Shown here: positions 57,338 through 64,000 of the stretch, piece by piece
Layout: the number at the start of each line of letters is the position of its first letter
Position numbering within the stretch: position 1 is the stretch's first letter
DNA from: CAYWXK01 sp964462515
GTDB taxonomy: Bacteria > Planctomycetota > Phycisphaerae > Sedimentisphaerales > Anaerobacaceae
DNA: 64,000 nt
Assembly: GCA_964462515.1 (NCBI GenBank)
Contig: CAYWXK010000007.1
Coordinates: 41,590 to 105,589, forward strand
Direction: 5' to 3'
Position numbers and translations under genes: made by a program
Notes under the pieces: generated by a model
The model's database searches: none
Told to the model about the DNA's origin: nothing
The model's input: only the letters and a program-made list of their open reading frames with translations

Positions 57338-58765
57338 ATGTTTGTGCAGCAATTTTTTGTCAAGGGGCTTGCTCACAGCTCATATTTGCTTGGGGGAGCG
57401 GGTACCTGTGCTATCGTTGACCCTCGGCGGGATGTGGATGTGTATCTTTTGGCGGCCAAGGAAATGGGGATGAAGATTACGCATATCTTAGAGACGCATC
57501 TTCACGCGGATTTTATATCGGGACATATAGATTTGGCAGAGAAGACCGGTGCGGCGATTTATGCGCCAAGGTCGGCCAATTGTGCTTTCAAGCATATTGC
57601 TGTTGGGGAAACAGATAGCTTTGAGATTGAGGATATGCAGATAAAGGTTCTCCAGACGCCGGGTCATACGCCTGAGCATATAAGTTATGTTGTAATCGAC
57701 AAGGGGCGCGGGCCAGAGCCGGTGTGCGTTTTTTGCGGGGACACGCTTTTTGTTGGTGATGTTGGCAGGCCTGACCTTTTTCCAGGCAGGGCAAAGGAGC
57801 TGGCATCGAAACTATATGACAGTTTGCATTCCAAGCTTCTGGCGCTGCCTGATTTTTGCGAGGTGTATCCGGCGCACGGGGCGGGGTCATTGTGCGGGAG
57901 GGCAATGGGAGCGAAACGCACAAGCACAATCGGATATGAGAGAAGATATAATCTGGCTTTGCAGATAAAAGATAAGAGCGAATTTGTAGAATCTCTAACT
58001 ACGAATATGCCGGCGGCGCCGGACCATTTCAGTCGATGCAGCGCGATAAACGGGAAAGGGCCGACATTGATAAGTCAACTGCCGGAGATTTCGCCATTAG
58101 AGCCGGCGGATTTTAGAATGATGGTTGAGAAGACAAACACAATAGTTTTGGATATTCGCAGCTACGAAGCATTTGGAGGGCAACATATTGGCAGTGCGTA
58201 TCATATTGATTTTGGAGGCAACTTTGCTACGTTTGCGGGTTGGATACTTCCGCCAGAAAAAGATATTCTGATTGTAGCGGAATCTTTTGAGCAGGCGAAG
58301 GAGGCCAATATTTTGCTTCGGCGTGTTGGGCTTGACAGGGCGGCAGGTTACCTTGAAGAAGGGATGTTTGCCTGGGCGAAGGCAGGATTGGCGACCGAAC
58401 ATATTCAGCAGCTTTCAGCAGACCAGCTACACAGAGTAATTACGAAGGGCGAGGAAGTAACGGTGGTAGATGTTCGGGCGGTGGGTGAATACGAAACTGA
58501 ACATATAAAGGGTGCTATAAATATTCCGGCACCGGAGCTTCGGATGCGCTATAAGGAATTGGACAAAAATAAGCCGGTCGCACTGGTTTGCAGCACGGGG
58601 CACCGTTCGAGTTTGGGGGCGAGCATTTTGAAACGGCAGGGATTCAAAGATGTTTATAATGTTGCAGGAGGGATGATGGGTTATAGTGCGGCTGGGTATG
58701 CTGCTGAGTGTGCAGTTTGTGTGGCACCGCACGTGCCGGTTTTTGCAGGAAAGACAACAACATAA
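57338..58765 (+). CDS. MBL-fold persulfide dioxygenase-like protein with two rhodanese domains
   Basis: Residues 1 to about 240 form a metallo-beta-lactamase fold of the ETHE1/BlhA type: THLHADFISGH (metal His/Asp), TPGHTPEHISYV, FCGDTLFVGDVGRPDL and VYPAHGAGSLCG. The first rhodanese domain (about 265-355) lacks the catalytic Cys at the loop position (VAESFEQA). The second (about 370-465) has CSTGHRSS with the active Cys. This suggests persulfide or thiosulfate sulfur handling. It sits between corA and two YeeE/YedE-type sulfur transporter halves, supporting a sulfur role. Confidence 0.92.
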   Translation: MFVQQFFVKGLAHSSYLLGGAGTCAIVDPRRDVDVYLLAAKEMGMKITHILETHLHADFISGHIDLAEKTGAAIYAPRSANCAFKHIAVGETDSFEIEDMQIKVLQTPGHTPEHISYVVIDKGRGPEPVCVFCGDTLFVGDVGRPDLFPGRAKELASKLYDSLHSKLLALPDFCEVYPAHGAGSLCGRAMGAKRTSTIGYERRYNLALQIKDKSEFVESLTTNMPAAPDHFSRCSAINGKGPTLISQLPEISPLEPADFRMMVEKTNTIVLDIRSYEAFGGQHIGSAYHIDFGGNFATFAGWILPPEKDILIVAESFEQAKEANILLRRVGLDRAAGYLEEGMFAWAKAGLATEHIQQLSADQLHRVITKGEEVTVVDVRAVGEYETEHIKGAINIPAPELRMRYKELDKNKPVALVCSTGHRSSLGASILKRQGFKDVYNVAGGMMGYSAAGYAAECAVCVAPHVPVFAGKTTT

Positions 58766-58819
58766 GATGTATAGTCGAAATAATGGGTGGGTTTTTGCCC
58801 GCGAGAAGGATAGTTACAA

Positions 58820-59341
58820 ATGGAATGGCTGAGAGTTGAGCAGTGGTCGCCTTATGTTGTGGGGATAGGGATAGGGGTGCTGAGCTGGGTTTCATTTGTT
58901 TTATCCGATAGGGCACTTGCGTGCTCGGCATCGTTTGCCAAGACAAGCGGGATGATTGAGCGGTTATTTAGGGGTAAGAAGGTGGAGCAGAAGCCTTATT
59001 ACCAGAAATTTCCGCCGACTATTGATTGGCAATGGATGCTTGTTGTGGGGGTGATAATCGGTGCATTTATTTCTGCGAAGCTGTCGGGACAGTTTCAGTT
59101 TAGCTGGGTGCCTGCTCAGTGGAAGATAATGGTTAGTGATTCGCACTTTGTCAGGTGGGTGGTTGCTTTAGCCGGCGGTGTCATTATGGGATTGGGGGCG
59201 AGATGGGCAGGCGGGTGCACAAGCGGGCACGGGATAAGCGGGACGTTGCAGCTTGCGGTCAGCAGTTGGCTGGCAGCGATGAGTTTCTTTGTCGGGGGCA
59301 TAGCTACGGCGATGGTTATTTTCAAGATATTATTAGGATAG
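58820..59341 (+). CDS. YeeE/YedE family membrane protein, first half
   Basis: A 173-residue integral membrane protein with about four helices. The DUF395/YeeE signature GLGARWAGGCTSGHGISGTLQL (about 131-152), whose Cys lies in the sulfur-conducting path of YeeE (thiosulfate channel), is intact. AAGGAT precedes the ATG. It is 13 bases before its partner half, an arrangement known for PmpA/PmpB-like pairs. Confidence 0.9.
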   Translation: MEWLRVEQWSPYVVGIGIGVLSWVSFVLSDRALACSASFAKTSGMIERLFRGKKVEQKPYYQKFPPTIDWQWMLVVGVIIGAFISAKLSGQFQFSWVPAQWKIMVSDSHFVRWVVALAGGVIMGLGARWAGGCTSGHGISGTLQLAVSSWLAAMSFFVGGIATAMVIFKILLG

Positions 59342-59354
59342 AAGAGACGCAGGT

Positions 59355-59912
59355 ATGTTGAAAACGATACATTCAAAAAAGGGCTTACAATTATTGTTAG
59401 GCTTTTTGATGGGTATTGCGTTTGGCTTTCTGCTGCAGAAGGGCGGAGTTACACGGTATGATGTGATTATCGGGCAGTTGTTACTTACGGATTTTACTGT
59501 TGTCAAGATTATGCTATCTGCTGTTGTTACCGGTATGATTGGTGTGTATATACTTAAGAGTGTGGGACTGGCGCGGCTGAATATAAAGGATGGGTCGATA
59601 GGAGCGAGCGTTGTTGGAGGGCTTATTTTTGGCGTGGGCTTCGGGTTACTTGGTTATTGTCCCGGGACGGTAGCGGGAGCAGTCGGACAGGGGTCACTTG
59701 ATGGGCTGTTTGGAGGAGTTGTTGGGATACTGTTAGGGTGTGCAATTTTTGCGGCGATTTATCCAAAGCTGGAAAAAGGCATCTTAAAATGGGGTTATTT
59801 TGGTGAGGTTACTTTGCCGCAACTAATCAAGCTGAATACGTGGGTTGTGATAGGTTTGGTTTGTGCAGCGATTGTTGCTTTGCTTTTCGGGATAGAAAAG
59901 GCGGGGCTTTAA
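59355..59912 (+). CDS. YeeE/YedE family membrane protein, second half
   Basis: The 185-residue membrane protein carries the second YeeE half signature GVGFGLLGYCPGTVAGAVGQG (about 95-115) with its conserved Cys. It is a partner of the upstream product; together they would make one sulfur-compound transporter. GCAGGT precedes the ATG closely. Confidence 0.9.
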   Translation: MLKTIHSKKGLQLLLGFLMGIAFGFLLQKGGVTRYDVIIGQLLLTDFTVVKIMLSAVVTGMIGVYILKSVGLARLNIKDGSIGASVVGGLIFGVGFGLLGYCPGTVAGAVGQGSLDGLFGGVVGILLGCAIFAAIYPKLEKGILKWGYFGEVTLPQLIKLNTWVVIGLVCAAIVALLFGIEKAGL

Positions 59913-59970
59913 TTAGCCGATAGCAGATAGTCGTTGATGAATTTGGCAAAGTAGGTTCAGGAAGATTGGT

Positions 59971-60594
59971 ATGGATAATCTATCACCAGAATGGCTTACG
60001 CCATTGTTTTTCGACTCGGGGGTTTTCAGGTGGGTTGTTCTGCCGATTTTGATTTTTGTTGCGCGAATTATGGACGTTAGTCTGGGGACGGTTCGGCTTA
60101 TATTTGTTTCGAGGGGCTTTAAGTTTCTGGCGCCGCTGGTCGGATTTTTTGAGGTTCTGATATGGATTCTTGCTATGGGCCAGATTATGCAGAACCTTAC
60201 CAATCCTGTGTGCTATATTGCATACGCCGGCGGCTTTGCAACGGGTAACTTTGTTGGGATTCATATAGCAGAGAAGTTATCATTGGGTATGGTTCTTGTG
60301 CGGATTATTACAGGTAGAGAAGCATCTGGATTGTTGGAGTCACTTAGGTTAGAGAATTATGGGGTTACGAGCATCGATGGGCACGGGATATCCGGTGAGG
60401 TGAAGATTGTTTTCACGATTGTGCCGCGTAAGGAGGTCCATGGGGTGGTGGATTTAGTTAAAAAGTTCGACCCACAGGCGTTTTACTCGGTGGAAGAAAT
60501 AGGGCTTGTAGAAAAAGGGGTATTTCCTGTCAGAAGGAGCTGGCGCGGTAATGGTTTGTTGGGACTATTGCGGCCTTTTAGAAAAGGAAAATAG
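59971..60594 (+). CDS. UPF0316 family membrane protein (DUF5698/DUF2179)
   Basis: The 207-residue protein has three N-terminal transmembrane helices (VVLPILIFVARIMDVSLGTVRLIF; FLAPLVGFFEVLIWILAMGQI) and a soluble C-terminal DUF2179-like domain (about 115-185, ITGREASGLLESLRLENYGVTSIDGHG, shown in full family context). The function is unknown; DUF2179 domains occur in putative nucleotide-binding or transport proteins. AGGAAG precedes the ATG. It is the last of the corA run. Confidence 0.85.
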   Translation: MDNLSPEWLTPLFFDSGVFRWVVLPILIFVARIMDVSLGTVRLIFVSRGFKFLAPLVGFFEVLIWILAMGQIMQNLTNPVCYIAYAGGFATGNFVGIHIAEKLSLGMVLVRIITGREASGLLESLRLENYGVTSIDGHGISGEVKIVFTIVPRKEVHGVVDLVKKFDPQAFYSVEEIGLVEKGVFPVRRSWRGNGLLGLLRPFRKGK

Positions 60595-60616
60595 AATTGG
60601 TTTCTGCGTAACGGTT

Positions 60617-62779
60617 TCAAAAGATACTATCCGGCAGATTTAAGGCCTTGAAGAGAAACGAATAGATGTCCGTTTGTTCATCGATGATTTTGGAGAGGGG
60701 TTTGCCCTGGCCGTGGCCGGCTTTGGTTTCTACACGAAGTAAAATTGGATTTTTGCTATCGGCTTTTGCCTGGAGTGTGGCGACAAACTTTTTGGCGTGG
60801 GCAGGGACAACGCGGTCATCAATGTCGGCGGAGGTGACAAGGATTGGGGGATATTCGGTGCCTGGCTTAATGTTGTGCAGGGGGGAATAGGCGTAGAGGT
60901 ATTTGAACTGCTCAACAGATGACTCGGCGCTACCATATTCTGGTATCCAGTATCGGCCTACGGTAAACCTGTGGTATCGCAGCATATCGGTGACGGGGAC
61001 CTGGCAAATGACAGCGACAAACAGGTCGGGCTTCTGGAGCATACAGGCGGCGACGAGCAGGCCGCCATTACTGCCGCCTTTGATAGCAAGTTTTTTAGGG
61101 TCGGTGTAATTGTTTTTGATGAGCCATTCGGCAGCGGCGATGAAGTCATCGAAGACATTTTGTTTTTTGTTGAGCATACCTGCCTGGTGCCAGGCTTCGC
61201 CGTATTCTCCGCCGCCGCGGATATTAGCAACGGCATATATGCCGCCCATTTCCAGCCAGAGGAGAGTAAAGGCGGAGAAGGAGGGCTGGAGACTGGCGTT
61301 GAATCCACCGTAGCCGTAAAGGAGGGTGGGATTGTTGCCGTCGAGCGGCAGGTCTTTCCTGTGGGTGATGAACATAGGGATGCGGGTGCCATCTTTAGAA
61401 TGGGAAAAGACCTGTTTGGTTTCGTAGCCGGAAGGGTCGAAGTCGATTTGGGGTTTTTGAATGACGGATAAATCGCCGGTAGATAAATCGTAACGGTAGT
61501 TTGTGGTAGGGAAGAGGAAGGATGTAAAGGAGAAAAACATTTCGGTATCAAATTGTTTGCCGGACAGGCCGGAGACTGTGCCGAGGGTCGGCAGGGGGAT
61601 TTCACGGACGAAGGCGCCATCGAGGGTATAGATTTTGAGCTGATGGTGGACATCGCGCATATAGGCAACTACAAACTGATTGCTCACGAGAGCGACATGG
61701 TCTATTACATCATCACTCTGGGGGATGGCCGTGCGCCAGTTCTCGCGGGCGGGATTGTTAGTGTCGATAGCAATGATGCGGCCGCGAGGGGCATCCAAAT
61801 CAGTATTAAAATAAAAGACCGTATCAGTGTTTCCGATAAAGTCATAGCGGGCATCAGCTTCGTCGAGTAGTTTGATGAACAGGTCGGTGCTTTCTATGGG
61901 ACGGTAATAAATACGATTCTTCGGGTCTGTGCCGTGATAGACTTGGAGGATGAGGAATTTGCCATCTTCAGTGATTAGTGGCTGAAAGAGGAGTTCTTTG
62001 TTGTCAGGGTATTCATATACAAGTTTGTCCTGTGATTGGGGCGAGCCGAGACTGTGCTCGTAAACGCGGTTATAATTGGTTTGGTCCTGCGGTGGGACGC
62101 TATTAGGGTCAGGAAAGCGATTGTAGAAGAAGCCGGTGTGGTCGTGTTTCCAGGCGATTTCGGTAAAGCGGCACCATTGCAGAGCTTCGTTAAAGTCCTG
62201 GCCAGAGTCGATATTGCGGATTTTGATTTCCTGCTGGTCGCTGCCGCTTGTGGACAGGGCGTAGGCCAGAAGTTTGCCATCTTCGCTGACAGCGGCGGCG
62301 GTTATCGCGATAGTGCCATCGGGACTTAGTAGATTTGGATTGATAACGGTGCGGTGAGGGCTTTCGGGAGTTTCCTGGTGATAAAGCACAGATTGATTTT
62401 GCAGGCCTTCATTTTTCCAGAAGAAGTACCGGCCGCCTTCCTTGTATGGGGTGGAATACCGCGGGTAATCCATCAGGTTGGTGAGGCGGGCCTTTATTTT
62501 GTCCCTGACGGAGACAGTAGCGAGGAAGTCGGCGGTTAGTTTATTTTGCTGCTCTACCCAGGTGAGTGTTTCAGGTGAGTTGGGGTCTTCGAGCCAGCGG
62601 TAGGGGTCGTGGACCTTGATGCCGTGATAGACGTCAATTGTCGAATCTTTCGGAGCCGGCGGATAAATGAATTTAACGGTCTGAGTTTTCCGGGGCGATG
62701 GTAGCTGGCAGGTGCAACATAATGCGGTGGCAATGGCTGCGACTAAAAGAAAAAGAAAGTAAATGCGCAACGTTTTCAT
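60617..62779 (-). CDS. Prolyl oligopeptidase (S9A serine peptidase), exported
   Basis: The 720-residue protein has an N-terminal export signal (FLFLLVAAIATALCCTC, possible lipobox), then DPYRWLEDPNSPETLTWV (family N-terminus) and a seven-bladed propeller (about 90-430). The alpha/beta hydrolase catalytic domain follows with KGGSNGGLL (nucleophile Ser, about 560-568), the Asp in SADIDDRV and the His in KAGHGQGK. It should cleave short Pro-containing peptides in the periplasm. AAGGAC precedes the ATG. It converges with the UPF0316 gene. Confidence 0.95.
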   Translation of the reverse strand: MKTLRIYFLFLLVAAIATALCCTCQLPSPRKTQTVKFIYPPAPKDSTIDVYHGIKVHDPYRWLEDPNSPETLTWVEQQNKLTADFLATVSVRDKIKARLTNLMDYPRYSTPYKEGGRYFFWKNEGLQNQSVLYHQETPESPHRTVINPNLLSPDGTIAITAAAVSEDGKLLAYALSTSGSDQQEIKIRNIDSGQDFNEALQWCRFTEIAWKHDHTGFFYNRFPDPNSVPPQDQTNYNRVYEHSLGSPQSQDKLVYEYPDNKELLFQPLITEDGKFLILQVYHGTDPKNRIYYRPIESTDLFIKLLDEADARYDFIGNTDTVFYFNTDLDAPRGRIIAIDTNNPARENWRTAIPQSDDVIDHVALVSNQFVVAYMRDVHHQLKIYTLDGAFVREIPLPTLGTVSGLSGKQFDTEMFFSFTSFLFPTTNYRYDLSTGDLSVIQKPQIDFDPSGYETKQVFSHSKDGTRIPMFITHRKDLPLDGNNPTLLYGYGGFNASLQPSFSAFTLLWLEMGGIYAVANIRGGGEYGEAWHQAGMLNKKQNVFDDFIAAAEWLIKNNYTDPKKLAIKGGSNGGLLVAACMLQKPDLFVAVICQVPVTDMLRYHRFTVGRYWIPEYGSAESSVEQFKYLYAYSPLHNIKPGTEYPPILVTSADIDDRVVPAHAKKFVATLQAKADSKNPILLRVETKAGHGQGKPLSKIIDEQTDIYSFLFKALNLPDSIF

Positions 62780-62971
62780 AAGAGTATGTCCTTACTTGTT
62801 AAATAACTCTCCTCAACTGGAGCTACAGTTAAAGGGATGTATAGGTCTTTGTCAAATACGAATTGGGTAAAATGGTCGGATGGTCGGACAATGAAACGGT
62901 AGCAAATTTGAAAGGCGGAATTTAAAAGACAGAGTGACGAATGTAGAATTTCCAATAATGAAATTTTTCTG

Positions 62972-63555
62972 CTACCGGTGTTCTTCGAGCCAGTGGATGG
63001 CCATTAAGACGAAGTCTTTGAGATTTACGATGCAGTCGCTGTTGATGTCGCCTGCGACAATTGTCTCGCAAACCGGCTCGCCGAAATATGATTTACTGGC
63101 CTCTGCAGTCCCACCATAAGCACCCATATTGATAATACCGCCATTGGGAAATGGCTCCAACCCAATAGGACTTTTTGGGTCTCCCGCATCGATACAAGGA
63201 CTCGTCGCTGCGTCCATCGTCTCTCGTCTGCATCCCATCTGCCCGCCTGAGACTTCAAATGATAATCTTTATTATTTGGATCTGCAAAACAGGGGTCAGC
63301 GTTAATGTTGACTTGACCTGGCCCACCTCCTTCTACATCACTATAGGTAATCGCTATATTTGAACTGTCATTGTTTAAAATTTCATTACCACTATCCCAT
63401 AAAATACAGTTTATCAATTGAAGATTGCTTGGTCTGTTGTAAGTTAATGAATCACAAGCCAATGCGTTTCTCTGGAGCGCATAATTTCCGCTTAACGTGC
63501 AATTACTTAAAACTGAGCTGCTGCCGAAGTAGCCACCACCAAAGGATACAGCCAT
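62972..63555 (-). pseudogene. Frameshifted, N-terminally truncated beta-helix/dockerin protein
   Basis: The right part (63025-63555 frame) reads LSNCTLSGNYA, NCILWDSGNEIL, YSDVEGGGPGQV and DYHLKSQAGRWDADERRWT, like the 1024-2874 protein. The left part (62972-63238 frame) reads SPCIDAGDPKSPIGLEPFPN, INMGAYGGTAEASKSYFGE and GDINSDCIVNLKDFVLMAIHWLEEH. The two parts are in different frames, joining near 63205-63230, so a small indel has broken the gene. The signal peptide and most helical coils are missing beyond 63555. Confidence 0.7.
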
Positions 63556-63833
63556 CAGCTAAATGGTCAGCCTTGTGGCGGAAACTGACCTTACTGGCGC
63601 TATTGAAAGTACCGATTTCGATGCCTAACTGCGGAAGTTGGATTAATTATGCCCCTGGTGATTTCGAGCCCGATGGTGACATAGATGCGGTTGATTTGGT
63701 AATCATTGCTGGAGAGTGGTTACAAACCGAGAATCTGTCATCTGATATCTGTCCAGCGGGTGGTGACAGCATAGTCAATATGCTGGACTTTGCCGAGTTC
63801 GCAAAGCATTGGACCAATGTGTTTGAGGATTGA
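63556..63833 (+). pseudogene. C-terminal dockerin fragment of another secreted protein
   Basis: The plus-strand frame carries CGSWINYAPGDFEPDGDID, then AVDLVIIAGEWLQTENL, GDSIVNMLDFAEFAKHW and a stop. This is a two-repeat dockerin-like C-terminus. The codons to the left show no domain, and the fragment meets the truncated minus-strand pseudogene tail to tail. It is therefore a rearranged remnant without a start. Confidence 0.55.
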
Positions 63834-63875
63834 GACAAGTAAGCTACCGTGGCCTGCACAGCATGTTTCCTTGTT

Positions 63876-64000
63876 TCATTGATGCTGCTTGATTGGCCAG
63901 ACGATCGTGTTGATCCCTGTCTTAAGGTCTGCGAGTGGGCCGGCGATTGGTTGTGTATACTTCTTCCCATTGATATCGGTATCCACTTTGATAGGGTTGC
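63876..64000 (-). CDS. C-terminal end of a gene running off the right edge
   Basis: On the minus strand the last 41 codons read NPIKVDTDINGKKYTQPIAG then PLADLKTGINTIVWPIKQHQ and stop. The composition looks like real beta-rich protein. The family is not recognised from so short a piece, and the start lies outside the window. Confidence 0.4.
   Translation of the reverse strand, partial: NPIKVDTDINGKKYTQPIAGPLADLKTGINTIVWPIKQHQ

Noticed and set aside
60958..61668. 236-codon minus-strand frame
   Set aside because: It lies inside the prolyl oligopeptidase gene in another frame; the real frame carries the full catalytic triad.

Overview
The window looks like a chromosomal segment of a planctomycete, probably class Phycisphaerae. 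This rests on secreted parallel beta-helix and delta-60-type proteins ending in a GDxNxDxxVNxxDFxxxAxHWLEE dockerin-like tail, a PEP-CTERM protein, a pseudopilin with an FTLVELLVVIAIIALL helix, DUF4954, and a very high load of short dispersed palindromic repeats. The lineage is an inference from gene content; no rRNA is present.

Layout. 0-5.6 kb: dapB, a beta-helix/dockerin protein, the threonine-degradation pair tdh-kbl, and a short rpmH gene. 6.0-11.6 kb: a tight three-gene operon of unknown function (TPR repeat protein, PKD protein with an archaemetzincin-like zinc site, membrane-anchored protein). 11.7-18.7 kb: a pseudopilin and an amino-sugar neighbourhood (glmS, a degenerate amidase-like protein, a DUF4954 hexapeptide-repeat protein, nagB). 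18.7-23.9 kb: PpiC-type lipoprotein, UroD-family protein, thioesterase, purF, DUF503. 23.9-28.7 kb: gyrB, a DciA-like gene and dnaN, followed by an AT-rich spacer with a perfect DnaA box. The G/C strand bias appears to switch across this spacer, so it is the best oriC candidate. 28.7-37.9 kb: MarR regulator and a giant acyl-CoA dehydratase activase, a Tat-exported TIM-barrel protein, a ParA ATPase fused to a glycogen-binding domain, a P-domain/PEP-CTERM protein, and purE.

38-51.5 kb is accessory and decayed: a PilM-like relic, two tandem paralogous surface proteins (one broken by an in-frame TAG), a frameshifted relic, tRNA-Arg(CCU) with a partial second copy 2.6 kb away, a Tat-exported glycosidase-like protein, a sugar isomerase and polyol dehydrogenase, then an IS and a methyltransferase between tRNA-Pro(UGG) and a partial second copy of it. 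51.5-60.6 kb: an HTH/transmembrane protein, a mini dockerin protein, the agmatine route to putrescine (pdaD-speB), a coiled-coil lipoprotein, and a five-gene plus-strand run (corA, persulfide dioxygenase-like/rhodanese, two YeeE/YedE halves, UPF0316). 60.6-64 kb: a prolyl oligopeptidase, then rearranged tail-to-tail fragments of dockerin proteins and a gene running off the right edge.

Best leads: the metzincin operon, the ParA-CBM48 fusion, the candidate origin, the two partially duplicated tRNA loci, and dispersed repeats that now encode the ends of several proteins.
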